Positions 26,457 through 38,600 of a stretch of DNA of 64,000 bases are shown in pieces (position 1 is the first letter of the stretch; each line of letters starts with the position of its first letter). A program made the position numbers and the translations under genes. The notes under the pieces were generated by a model. That model was not told the DNA's origin. It did not search any database and saw nothing but the letters and a program-made list of their open reading frames with translations. Location of the stretch: assembly GCA_002633005.1 (NCBI GenBank), contig NMRA01000577.1, positions 188,001-252,000 on the forward strand, written 5' to 3'. The DNA comes from Phoronis australis (Eukaryota; Phoronida; Phoronidae).

Positions 26457-29400
26457 CTTACAGTCATTCAAAAGACCCAGTGGCTACAGTTTTGACTGGG
26501 GTGCAGCCCAATCGACAATGAACCAATCTTTACTTTTTCACTCCTGAAATGTAGCCTTCTAGATTTTTTTCTGACTCACGACGGTCCAACTTGCTCAAAA
26601 TATTATTGCAGTCATTGTTGCTAAACCGGCTTCAGATTGATTTTTTCACGAAATCGTGACCAGAACTTGCTTTCATCTAGGAATCCCATTTCATATTGTT
26701 CACAAAGCTGATACAGTTGCTAAGCGACATAAGCACGTGATCCTCAACAACAAGCTAACTCTAGCTGAGAGTCACAAAGACTAAGGCCGGCTCTGAATTT
26801 TTCCTGATCTGACTTCTTGTAAACGTCGTACACCTACAGCAACAAAACATGAATGTAGTTGTTAAGTTTCCATCGCTGTATCAGCCATTGATAGTTCGCA
26901 TTTCGCGCACAATATGACTGTTCCCACTACCCGAAAACTCAAACTTAAAGGAAGGTGACGCGTGCATCACTTTCCGTCACAACTCAGTTCAATGTCATTT
27001 TACATTTGTGGCCATATGTCATCGGGAGTTCATAACCATTGGTGAACTGAAATTAGTTCTGGCCGAATACGTTCGAAACGTGATATCTCTGGGTGGTGCT
27101 ATGAAGTTACAGAGAGCAAACACAAACTCATCTAACTACAAATCAAAAAATAAAAACAAGGCCCAATTTGGACACATGGGACACGTGCTTAGGAAATAAA
27201 TTATGTATCATATCAGAAATTCATTTTGAAAAAAATATTGCAATTTGCTTGCGGAGACTGAAATAGGGTCTCAGGCTCGAGAGACATGTAGTGCTTAATT
27301 CTCGCAATATGTAACGGCCGCCAATGGCGCCCTCTGCGCGGGGCACTATACGAAAAATGAACTCTGTTTTTCTCGATAGATTTTTAGTTTGGACTTTAAG
27401 TGAAAGAAGATATTGTTTCACGTATACTGGTTGTAAATTTGTAAGAATTTAGAAAAATAAAAGAAGAAATGACACGTAAATTCACATATTGTATAATATA
27501 ACAACTTTCCTCTAATTTTAGCGATGGCCATTCCCTGATTAACACATCGCTTTAAAACTCTTGCAAATATGTGTATGCTGTGAACACAATGTACTGTCTT
27601 AAAAATATCTCCTTCGAAAATTATTGTTATTACAGAAAAAGTCGTGTTTGATGCTGAATTTACCGAGACGTAATATTGTTGTACGTTATTCAAGACGTTG
27701 CTTACTCCGTATGCGGTTTCAAACGGTTACAGAAATTTTATTCTTTCACATTCAATACAGAAAAAGTAAAAAGCTGGTTCTACGAAACGCATTTGAATTT
27801 CTTCCAAGTCTTTAAAGATAACTATGTACATGTAAGCACCGAGATAAATTAATTCCAACAGTTTAAACGGAATTGTTAACATGTCGACAATTACATGGAA
27901 TTTATGTGGAAAACTACTCAGATAAAACCCAATAGATCTACCTTACTGATGCCAAAATAAAGAAAATTAAACAAAAAAACATAAGACAGAGTAAAAGGTC
28001 AGGGAATTTCCGTTCTATTTTGAACTGAGAGGCCCGGTATTAATTGGGCGGAGTCCTCTGGGTTTGCAGTTACAAATTCACGCATTCGGTAAGCACTTCT
28101 ATTGAAATCGCCGGATTTGGCATGTGCATTGTACTGTAACGTGCCCAAATTGACTGTTGCACGATTTTTAAACATGAAGAGGCGTATCATACAAATACAG
28201 CAGAAAAACAGGCAAAAAGGTTTTGTTTTGTTTTATAAGTGAAATTTAAGTGCATTACATTGTAAGGGGGTGGAAACGATCCCAAAGTGATCCTCTGGAG
28301 TGGAATTTGGCCACCGGGTATGGAGTATTTTCGGCGTGTGTGTGGCGTTTAGGGCGCGGCTATGGTTGTCTACTTGAGACTGGAGTGCCAAGGATTGAAG
28401 CTAGAATTGTTTCCAACCCCGATTCTCTGGCGTAGCCATCTGGATGAGGACATCTCGTGAATAAACAAGACGAAAGGCAGAGCTTTTTGCTGGATTTTGT
28501 ACAAATCTCTTCTCAATTAAACCCATCGACATTATCAAGCCTGCCCAGTTTTTGTTACATTTTTAGGTATAGCACGTGACTTCAGACTGAATACAATCAG
28601 GCATACAAATTGTAACTAGCTTCATGGACTGTTCTTGCAACTTTGCAGCAAAAAAAATGAAACGCAGGTGCTTTGTCCGGGATTGCCATTGGGGGAATTT
28701 ATTTAACCATGTCGTTTAGGTAAACATGGGCTTAACAAGGTGCAGCCGATGCGATATGTCACTAACATTTTTGCGTGTGTTCCCTGCATTTATGCGCTGG
28801 TTTTCATTTGTTAGTCTGTTGCAGTAGCGCTACTCACGCATGCCGTCGCAAGTCGAACCATCTTGCAAGCCTGGGGGTCGTTTTCACACCTGCCCCGAGA
28901 AATCGGGGTATTATGAGAGATTCTCACCTCTTTGAGAAGCTATAAAACTGTTGGTGCTAGTTTGGAGCTCTTCGGAGCTTCGGGATACTAGCGACGCTTG
29001 AAGTCGTAATTCGCTTACTGTCATTCCACGGCGGAACTGCCTGCCTCCCAGGCCAAGAACTGTCTATTATCTCGACACACAAGGAGTGGGTGTAGTTTCA
29101 CGTGCGCTCCTGTTAAGTCTGCAAATTTTGTGTCCATTAAAAATTACCACTCGTAACCAAACAAAAAACAACGTGTACGTGAATTTTAGTTTTGGACTAT
29201 TTTTTCAAGCGCGTGTTTATTGTTAACAAAATGTACTATAAAATTGCGAATATTTCGATGCTCTATTGAATAATCGTAATAGGCGAATTGAAATTACGGT
29301 GAGCACTTTCACTTTTAAGTATTTCTTAATGAGCAGTTGGGCTTTTTGTAACAATGAATAAACTAAAATTAAATAAAATCAGACAAGCGGTAATTAATTT

Positions 29401-30090
29401 ATGGTCCAACGAATAGAATGCCGGAAGAATCTCTTGAAAACTGGTTAGCAATTATCACTGATTCACCGTCCACGTGCGTGAACAAGTGTATTCAACTTGA
29501 AGAAACCATTCACCTGAATTTATTAATATTTTTTTCAACATGAAATGTTCAAATTCGCAGCACTCACTCTCGCCGGTACTGCATAATGTATGTTGCAAAC
29601 TCCTTAGTTTCAGTTACGAGGCGTGCACCAGTGCGAAAACTCGCAGTTGACTAATGTACTCTTTTGAAACACAGCTAAATATCGTTTTAGATAGGATAAT
29701 CCTTGAGTAAGTTCTTTGCGGAGGCGGATATAAGAGGCGGAATGTTGCGAGGACCCCAGCCCCTCCCCGTATACAACCATGTGGTCGTTTTTAGAGTAAT
29801 CGCGAACGTTTGTCTTTTAGAACTTGCGGTTAATCCCTTGTGATAACCTAGATCCGCCTGATGTTCAAGTGAATTCGTACGTCGACATTTTTCTGCCAGT
29901 CACACAAACAACGCAGGTGAACTTAAGTTGCGGGGGCGAGGTGGCCGCCCCTCTATCTCTGGGCACGACCAAAAAACGTGTCGTTTCAATGGCACCACTA
30001 CATTTGCGACATCAAAGTCCAACCGATTAACAAAAGTTAACACAACCTTTCCCCAAATTTTACGCGGCGCGGATTAATAGAGAACAAGGT
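26457..30090. other. No gene seen
   Basis: Short frames without motifs. A hairpin CCCCGA-GAAA-TCGGGG lies at 28893-28908, about 30 bp before a TATAAA at about 28942; function unknown. Confidence 0.5.
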
Positions 30091-30355
30091 CTATAACTTA
30101 AGACTTTTAAGTCTTAAGTTTCTTAAAAAAGAAATTTTGTCTCCCATTTCGCAATTCTTGAATTAAGGTTCAGCCAAGTAATTATGACCCCATAACAGTC
30201 TAGACATAATTTGTAGAAATTCTCCCACTAACTAGCAATTATGAGCATATCTCAGGGACTTTCCACCTTCACTTTATTAAGACTTGGTTAGTTGCCAGAA
30301 ATAGTTGCTTGGAGCGCAAAACCAAATTTTTTACTTTAGTCTTAAAGTCACCGTA
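30091..30355. repeat. Dispersed repeat with palindromic end, copy 1
   Basis: Left end holds a palindrome with 12-bp arms (AACTTAAGACTT / AAGTCTTAAGTT, about 30095-30120). The body shares TAGAAATTCTC...TAACTA and GCGxAAGACCAAATT-like segments, in order, with 34645-34915. A related AGTCTTAAAGTC closes the right end. Looks like a MITE of unknown superfamily. Confidence 0.55.
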
Positions 30356-30519
30356 AAACCGACCCCCAGACAAATCAAGCATTCGTCGGGTGAAACTCGT
30401 GCTGCGCAAAACTTTACAATTCAGATGAAACCATGAACTGTGGTATGTTGATGATGGTTAACATGTTACTATTGAGCGCAAATCTTCCTATTAGCCGCAG
30501 GTCTTATATATTTTGAGGG

Positions 30520-30735
30520 TTAAGGTTAGGTTAGGGTTAGACAAATGAGACAACAGAACACATGCGTTTGAGTAAGAGAAAAGTTAAAATTTCCCTGTTT
30601 GGTACAGTTCTGTGCCTTAGTCTATCTACCTTTTGAGTGTTAGAGTTATATTAGCGCTTGGTTAGGCAAATGAGACTTCAAAACACATGCATTTTAGTAG
30701 GAGAAATTTCCCTGTTTGGTACAATCCTCCGCCTT
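30520..30735. repeat. Two tandem copies of a ~130-bp unit
   Basis: The series GGTTAG...CAAATGAGAC...ACACATGC...AGTA-GAGAAA...TTTCCCTGTTTGGTAC occurs twice in a row (from about 30530 and 30661). The first copy opens with a short telomere-like GGTTAGGGTTAG. Confidence 0.6.
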
Positions 30736-32989
30736 ACTCAGTTTACCGCACTTTGACTTGTAATCACGTGCATGATCACCATCCTAGAACATTCAACGAC
30801 AGCGCCATGCGCTTAACCCCAGGCAATACTCGCATCTGTAGCCAAGTTACCTGTCCAGCAGTAGCCTGTGCTAATCTAATGATGACTACCAACTCAATTT
30901 CAAAATTAACGATAAATGACCAGAAGGTAACAATGTTTCACTGTAAGATTTTTAGCCCAATGGTCGTGAGCGTGACGCATAGTCCAACAAGTTTCGCTAC
31001 TCTCTTTTTGTGCGTCACAAGCTAACAAAGAACTCGCTCGTTACGGCAGCGCTCAAACTTAGGCCTACATTCCTGTATGGGCACACGAGAAATGGGGCAC
31101 ATTGCTAGAATCCCGTCCATTGAACTAGGTTACACTTAGACTTACATTGAACGTTCCATGGGTTTTAGCAACTACATTTGAAAGTAAGCTAATGCATTTT
31201 TCCAGCACTTTTATTTTACTACTTTTGCGAGTTCGCACAGAACATGCACCGTTGATTGACAACATGCGGTAGTTAGTCTCAGGCTAGCTGTTGTCACAAC
31301 GTCAGATATCTTATGTTGGTGAGATATTTATAGCTTTCTAACCACGGTAAACTTCATTTCTAATTTTGGTTTATTGGCAAAGAAACATGACAGCATTGTT
31401 TGACCGAAATACCGGTCAGTAAGTTACCCAGTTTGTTTCCACACATTTTACAAAAATATCAATACCCGAGTACCAAACCTGAAATGCCCACCAAGATCAC
31501 GATCACGTGATAACTTTACGAAGATATTGTCGATATTATGTACTGATAATTCCATTGTACGAAAAAATAAAACATCGTGGTAAAATTACATTAGTTTGTC
31601 AACCGTAAAAAATACAGTTATTTTTATATCTATGGCAAGAATGATATGAAACAATTGTCGGTCACATCTCCGTCAAGTCAGTTCTGGATTTTTTTTTGTA
31701 TTCAAAAGATTTTAGCAAAATTAAATTCGAGTGCTTGACTTTTGGGTCGTACTCGATCACTTTTTTCGGTTAAAGTCGATAGGCCTATCACTGATCACTG
31801 AATGCACCAATCTAATACAGGATGACCCAGAAGTAATACCTTCAAGCTTCTTCATTAATTATTTGTAAAGAAATCGTAACCAGATTTAAAAATCATAACT
31901 CCTATGAGTGGATCACGTTTCTACTAAGTTACAGACAATAATGCTGATTCATTATCGTTTTATTGCATGTCTAAAATTTGCTCCTGTTTTGACCGTTTTG
32001 CTGCTGCATCACATAAGCAAGCAGCGAGCAAAGTTTTCGGTTAATCGACACTCGACTATACGACAACACGTTGATTTTGCAGGGATTTTTCACTTCAGTA
32101 CCTCAGTTCTGTTTAGACTATTTGGATAGGCATGGTCTTTAAAAAACTGGACAAATAAAAATCAAATCGGATCAAGTACAATGGCTCCACATCTGTGTCG
32201 AATTTTTTCAAAACCATGTAGCCACGCATTTTCACTTTATTCGGCTAACAGTTTGTTGAAAACTAGAACGGGAGTACGCTATGGTAGTTGAAGCTGTTCA
32301 TTGGTCAACAGATGCCGCTGGTGTAAAAGGGCGTATTGCCAAATGTCCAACCTGCGTGAACTTAACGGAACATCCCGAGCATGGCATTGCCGGAATAAGA
32401 GGTCCGTTCGATGGGATTTAAAATTAGTACCTCGGCCCATTTCACGACAGCTTGAACTTCGGCGATAACGCTGTGCAAGAGCCGCTGTCAACAAGAGGCA
32501 AATCTGATCTTTTGTGTAAATAATTAGAGCAATTGACGCATTATAGAGATGTCTTAACGAGAACAAATCAGTGTCTGAAATAAATCGATATAGCGTGTAC
32601 TTCGAACTCTTTGTCTTTTGAAATAGAATTTATCGTCACAAGTTAAGTTAAGACCATTTTTACCCGAAGAAATACGACAAAAATTAGCAAAAAATAGGTG
32701 CATTAGGTTTTCGTTCTCCGTTGATGAATGGCTTTTAGTTACTATAAACTGTTGTTGAGGGGCCTGAGTGGCCAGTGGCATGAAATAGTCCCCTATTAAG
32801 AACTCAACTATAGGTTCCCTAAATGTTTTGCGTATTTATGTCCTTCATAACTCACATATGTAAAGTTTTTATCAGATTTACCATGGTTACGAGGTCCTCT
32901 TTGACCACATTTTCTAATAATACAACTAAAAACTGAGCCCGTAGTTCAATAGTTCAATCAAAACAACAAGACATGCGCGCATCCAGCCT
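30736..32989. other. No gene seen
   Basis: AT-rich, short frames only; the 112-codon frame at 30687-31025 has no motif. Confidence 0.5.
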
Positions 32990-33238
32990 GGGGGGCTCGA
33001 ATTCTTGCCGTTGTGGACCTTTTGGTAACAAAAAGGCGGGCGGACTAAAAAAAAAAAAAAAAAAAAAAAAACGGGGCACCACTGTGAATTGCGCTTTTAT
33101 NACCACTGTGAATTGCGCTTTTATGCTGGTTTAGGCAACTTTTGTCTCATTTTTTAGGACTTTTTGTTTCTCAGAGACCTTTTTGCCCACTTCGCCAAAT
33201 GGGGTTCTCGTTCGAGCTCCCCCTGGGTGCGTGCATGA
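32990..33238. repeat. Dispersed G-rich/A-rich repeat, copy 1
   Basis: GGGGGGCTCGAATTCTTGCCG, GTGGACCTTTTGG, a 23-base A run, GGACTTTTTGTTTCTCAGAG, CCTTTTTGCCCACTTCGCC, ending CCCCCTGGGTGCGTGCA. The same landmarks recur in order at 57030-57245. An N at 33101 joins two copies of ACCACTGTGAATTGCGC and flanking bases (23-bp overlap). Confidence 0.65.
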
Positions 33239-33430
33239 ATTAGGGACGTTGCATGAAAAGATCCCTACTTATTTTCAATAATACTGAGAATTGGACGTAG
33301 AGTACCCTCTCGATTTGTATCAAAGTCAAAAATTGGCCTAGTGATGATACGCAAACAGTAGAAGAAAGGACAAACACACAAGCCCACAAATACACAGAAG
33401 ATTTAGGGAACTTGGTCGAGTCCCTATTTG

Positions 33431-33586
33431 CAGTGCTGTAGTGGGACGTAGGCGCACGGAGGCGCAGCCAACCACCTTTTAGCCTTTGAACGTAGCGCCT
33501 ACGCACCGTAAGTTACGTTCATTGTTCAAGGTGATGCAGTGGGCTTTGGGCGCCTCCTTACCTCTGATTTTACCACTACAGCACTG
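33431..33586. mobile_element. hAT-type MITE, intact ends
   Basis: 156 bp with perfect 14-bp terminal inverted repeats, CAGTGCTGTAGTGG and CCACTACAGCACTG, flanked by a perfect 8-bp target duplication CCTATTTG (33423-33430 and 33587-33594). The interior carries further short inverted GGCGC/GCGCC segments. Second member of the family at 8825-8970. Confidence 0.9.
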
Positions 33587-34384
33587 CCTATTTGAGAGTG
33601 CTTCATGCAACCGGGCACTGGCTGCCAGTCGTCTTGCCGATGAAGAAACCCCGTTGGGCGTTTTGGTTTTTATCCATTGTCAAAACAGCTGGTTTGATGA
33701 CACTCGCTTTACGCAGGCTACAATCAAGGTCACGTACAAGTTGTACATTTTTTTGATTTTTACATATAGACCAGGTTTTCCTATTGTGTTCTTGCAGCCA
33801 ATCACCTTACGCTAATTTTTTCACTTCTGTTTTTTATCTTATAAGTTTATTGTTGTCCCTATATTGTTTTACATATATGCGCATATGCCCTCATCCAAAT
33901 GGCGATGGTAGTGTGAAAGGCTAAGCCTGTCATTGGAAGGACGGTTTTACATCAGTTGATATCAGTCTTGGTACAGTACAGCGAAAATTGATGTAGCAAA
34001 AGTAAAAATGACTGACTAGACACAGGGCAACTGATACATCTATCTGCTACAGAAGATGACAGGCATGAAAAGGATGCAGAATGCCAGTAATCCCAATGTA
34101 AAGTAGATGCAAGACATGCATGACACAGACAGGCTCCAAGATTGCATATCTTGACTGCAGCAGTGCACAAATAAAAACACCAGGTGGAGCTAAACACCAC
34201 TTTGTTACCATCTATACACACATACATATTTATATATACAGTGCAGTACCTTGTCTATAGTAACACCAGGCAGTTTCACATACATTCTTATACACCTCAA
34301 CCAAGACGAGATATATTTATATATACCCTAATCCGTACATCAAGATGTTGCACACAATAAGAATTGTTTGAGGCAGCAATGGCC

Positions 34385-34390
34385 TTTAAT
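34385..34390 (-). terminator. Candidate poly(A) signal ATTAAA, long isoform
   Basis: First poly(A)-type hexamer met beyond the stop at 35532 on the minus strand. A canonical AATAAA follows at 33846-33851. Not distinguishable without transcripts. Confidence 0.3.
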
Positions 34391-34644
34391 AATAGGAATG
34401 CACAGTACTTTTCAATAACATTTTGACAAAATCTCTTTCATGGGCCAGTGGTCCTGCCCATTTTTCACCACAGGACGAAAATTCGTTGACTTTTTGATAA
34501 CTACTGTAAACATATGGCATTGAAACCAAGACAAACAGTTGGTAGAAACAGCTGCCTGAATAATGTATACATGACGATCAAATCAGCAGCGACCAACTGA
34601 AAACAGTAAGATGACATCACAGTGACCTATTTTCATTAGACCAG

Positions 34645-34915
34645 CGGTCACTTTAGGACTTTAGACTTAAGGACAGAAATTTCGTCTCGCGATCCCACTT
34701 CACCAGTGTTGAAAGAAGGTTTAACCGAGTATTTAGGAACGCATCAGTCTAGAATAAATTTATAGAAATTCTCTCTGTAACTACCATAGCAGTTATTCGT
34801 GTATTCGCACAGAATTTGGATTTTTGCACAATTGAGATTTAGTTATTTTCCGAAATAAATTTGCAGAGCGTAAGACCAAATTTCCAATTTAAGACTTAAG
34901 ACCCTATCCATGAAA
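34645..34915. repeat. Dispersed repeat with palindromic end, copy 2
   Basis: Starts near GACTTTAGACTTAAGGACAG and ends near AATTTAAGACTTAAGACCC, roughly inverted to each other, with the internal landmarks of the copy at 30091. Lies in the probable 3' UTR of the kinesin gene. Confidence 0.5.
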
Positions 34916-35531
34916 TAGACCCTACGACAAAGCGCCTAGGGCAAAGCGGATGTAGACACTATTAACATGATCTTGTGAGTTTAACATTTGCAAGCACTCT
35001 TCATTTTCCTGAGCTCTTCCGATTAACTACATAAATGACCAAACTTTACAATGACGAAGACAGAAATGTTGATCTTTGACCAGCTACAAGGACAGACTGG
35101 TGAAATTTAAATGAAGGGTGGAAGAAAAATCAAGTTCAACATTAGTAGCGAAACTGACATCTGGAGATTATAGTACAGTCTTCAGCTTATGATGCGGTGG
35201 GCATACTTACAACACAAGGAAATGAATAACACTTTTACCTTAACACATGAGATGAGCAGCAGCTGCCAAACTTTCATACTAAAATTACCCACTCTTCTCA
35301 TGATTTCTGTTAATTTCGACAAAACGAGACACTGACAAGATAACCTCGTTTACTTAAATGACTACATGACGGGTTCTTTATCATTGTGAGACATGTCACT
35401 AACGACCCCTCTTGGCCGATTCTACATCCGCTAATTCCTACTCAGAATCCACATCACTAACTCCACCTGTTGTCGTCGGTTTGTTCACGCTCCAATTTCT
35501 CCTCGTGAAGTCGTGTCACTGTCAGCCGGAT

Positions 35532-35612
35532 TTACTTCTTCCTACTTCGTGTCAAACGACGAGTTACTATACTGTGGACGTTCTCTGACTCGGGCTCAGC
35601 TGGACCAAGATC
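35532..35612 (-). CDS. KIF20B: KIF20B-like last coding exon (26 codons and stop)
   Basis: 81 bases after the acceptor CTTTTTGCAG, starting in phase 0 with DLGPAEPESENVHSIVTRRL and ending TRSRKK before TAA. The final HSIVTRRLTRSRKK parallels the acid-then-basic C-terminus of vertebrate KIF20B (RRLRTK near the end). Found by homology and splice logic, being too short for ORF detection. Confidence 0.8.
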   Translation of the reverse strand, partial: DLGPAEPESENVHSIVTRRLTRSRKK

Positions 35613-38600
35613 CTGCAAAAAGAGAATGCATGCCAAAGATATATTCAATGGAAAAATGTCACTTGACTGAAGCTTCACCCACTGCATGACCAAACTGACA
35701 CAGCCCACAATTGGTCAGTTTTAAGAAAATAGGTCAAGGTTCATGACCCCCTGGTATAAATCACTTCTTTTAAAAGACACGTATAACATGGTTCAACTTA
35801 CGCAGCAAATAAGAACAAGTGAAGATGGAATCAATTTGGAAAAACAATCATAGTGCAAGTTTGGGGAGTCTTCTGGGAACGTAAGCCAGCAATTCACACC
35901 TGAGAATCAGTCAACAATTGGTGTATTGTTGAGCAATGCGGGATAGTGTAGACTTGAGTCCCGATAACAAATCTGTGGTTGATTACTTGAAATGGTTCCA
36001 ACAGGGACTCAGTTATGTTCCGTAAATTTTGTGCACATTTGTGGACTTGTGCAAACAGTGCCTATCTTCTATTGTGTTATTCTATCTTTATTCCTTAATA
36101 TAAGTTGGAAGCAATCTTTCTGTCAAACAAGACTCACTGAACACACGGCTTGACTATTTTGATCCAGTTTGCATTGCTTATTATTTCATGCAAAACTTGC
36201 ATTATAATTAGGGTTCATGATCCATAGTTTGTCCATCTACTACATAGACTTCGTACCGCCCAGTGGTCAGAACATATGACGAGGAAACACTCAAAATGTA
36301 AATAAGTCCATAGACTGAAGTTTAAATTGGTCAGTCAATCCAGAACTGTGCACTAGGGCCTGTAAACCGATAGACTCCATGAGCAAAGAAACCCGCAATA
36401 TTCAAGCACCACCCAACACTGTTTTCACCAGTTACTCGCTACATTAGAGCAATTTCCATGTTAATGTCCAGTCCCCGTGGAACTCAGTGCATAAATCGCG
36501 GTGTTTAGAGGGCAGTAATGAAATGCTTAAGTTGTTTACTTGTAGAGCAAAGATCAGGGGAGCAAAACGATGTGACGCTGATGTCAAAGTCTGCTGCACG
36601 TCGATTTAACCAGAAATCAACAAGGTTCTACGATATATAATTGCCTTCCTATTCAAAAGTTGGGCAGAAACCTGCGACTTAGTTGTCCATAGTTTTTGGA
36701 GACACCACCTTGCCCACCAACACATTCAATCATTCAAACATTGTTTCATCAATTGGAAAAATACTGCCCACACCACAATAAGAGTGCATAGCAGGCTAAA
36801 TGACGTACTTGTCAACTTATGACGCCTAATTAGCAATTAGCATAAATGAGCATTGAGAAAATAGAACATGCTAATGAAAGGTAAATGTTCAACGTTCTTA
36901 AAGTCTCATCACAACATCCCCATGCATTGTGCCACGGCATGCCTCACCGTTATGTAGAACCCTGCTACAAAATGGCCAAATTAGGAACATATCTCAGAAA
37001 TGACTCATCAGACTCATTTGAAACTTTCAGATAATATGCTTTATACAAAGTTCTAAAAAAACTAATAGGAGTTGTTTTTAAAATGTTCCACTTTTACATG
37101 AGGGGCTATCAAAAATAGGACTTACATGAAAAATCTTCAAAGTTGCATAAAATGAAAACGAAATGATACCTTAGAAAGCTGTAACAGCGTTTTTGACGCC
37201 TCACCTTGAACATTTGTATCGAAAAAAACTTAATCATATTTTTCATACCGTCGTTTTACTATGCACGTAACCTTCTTTTTCGCTAAGTTTTACTAAAAAG
37301 ACATGGTCACATGACTTGAGTTAGGCCACCAACTGTTCCAGTCTCATCTTATTCCTATCACAGATTACAGGTGATTTCCAGGCTTAGAACAACTGACAGG
37401 ATGTTATCGCTTCAGACCAGACCCATTGATCTGCTCAGTAAACAAGGACACACAAGGTTCGAAATACCAAGCAATGAGTAAAAAAACTAATCCCACATCA
37501 ATTTTTGCTTTTCTCTGGTGGATTTTCTTTTTTAGAAAGTGAGCAACCAAAAACACCACAACACTGACTGAATACGTTTTTTGGCCTAAGGTGCAGTTAT
37601 AAGAAATTTTTTAGAACTTTGTTCCATGAGACTATACTTCGAATACAACTTACAAAAGGTGGAGGGACAGTTAGCAAGACTGGGGCGTCCTTGTTGAGGA
37701 GTCGTTTCTTTTTCCCAGTGGTAGGGGGCGCCACCTGCGCATCGCTCTTGGACGGGGACAGGGGTGAGCGGGGAGGGCTCTTGACAGAATCCATCAATTT
37801 TTTGGCTGACTTGCCGAGCGGAGAGTTATGCATCATCTCGCCCAGCTTGGACAATGTCCTCTTACTGGACCGTGCAAAGGATGTGCGAGAGAAGCTGTCA
37901 TTGGACGTCTGAAAAGGAAACAGATTAGGCATAAGATAGATGTCAGCGAGGAATGGGAATGAAATGTGCAACAACTGATTGGCAATTCCGACACGAAGTT
38001 AAGCCAAGTTGAATACTGTAGCAATTCCCAAGCAAAGTTCAGGAATTTTTGGCATGGAACCTATGGTAAAATCTCCCCAGTTTAGGATAAAATACGGTGA
38101 AAAGGTGAACCTTTACATTACTCTCGCGTATTAACAAATATATTCAAAGTAACGCTTTACTATTTTCAAAACTGTACTAACAGCTGTCTTCAGACAACAT
38201 TTTGAAAATGCGCAGGTGCTCCCAACAATGTTAGAAGCCTCTTAATAGAGAAAGAGTAATTCTGGTAAATATTTTGCTAATAATTGGTAAGACTTTACTA
38301 CAGTTGGGTGTTGAACTTTAACATGCAATGATTATCAGATTGTCACGATGGTTACTACATAAGCAGGGTCTCGCGTGTAAATCCTTTTTACTACAGTGAG
38401 TGATTGCGTGTGTACTCAAGGGGTACTATACAACCAAATACATGACCAAAGACCAGGGAATGACCAATGACAAAAAACGTGGAAACTTTTACGGCCCAAA
38501 TCATGCGCGCTACAATGGTCGATGTGAACCTTTCCCCGACGAAAATCGGGAGGACTAAAAAAAAAAACATTACCACCATCAGTAGCATGCATCTGCGTTC

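Larger units (their letters stand above)
33846..35531 (-). other. Probable 3' UTR of the long isoform
   Basis: No open frame of note follows the stop at 35532. Poly(A) signal candidates on the minus strand are ATTAAA at 34385-34390 and AATAAA at 33846-33851, so the UTR is about 1.15 or 1.7 kb. It contains a repeat copy at about 34645-34915. The end point is a guess. Confidence 0.35.

Noticed and set aside
30521-30545. Telomere-like GGTTAGGGTTAG
   Set aside because: Only two or three imperfect units within a local tandem duplication; not a telomere.
33049-33072. A-run as a retrogene or SINE poly(A) tail
   Set aside because: It lies inside a dispersed repeat whose other copy has only an interrupted A-rich stretch, with no coding sequence or tRNA-like head next to it.
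37597-37653. Extension of the C-terminal exon to a stop at 37597
   Set aside because: It crosses a strong GTAAGT donor, and an in-phase last exon with the expected KIF20B-like end exists at 35612.
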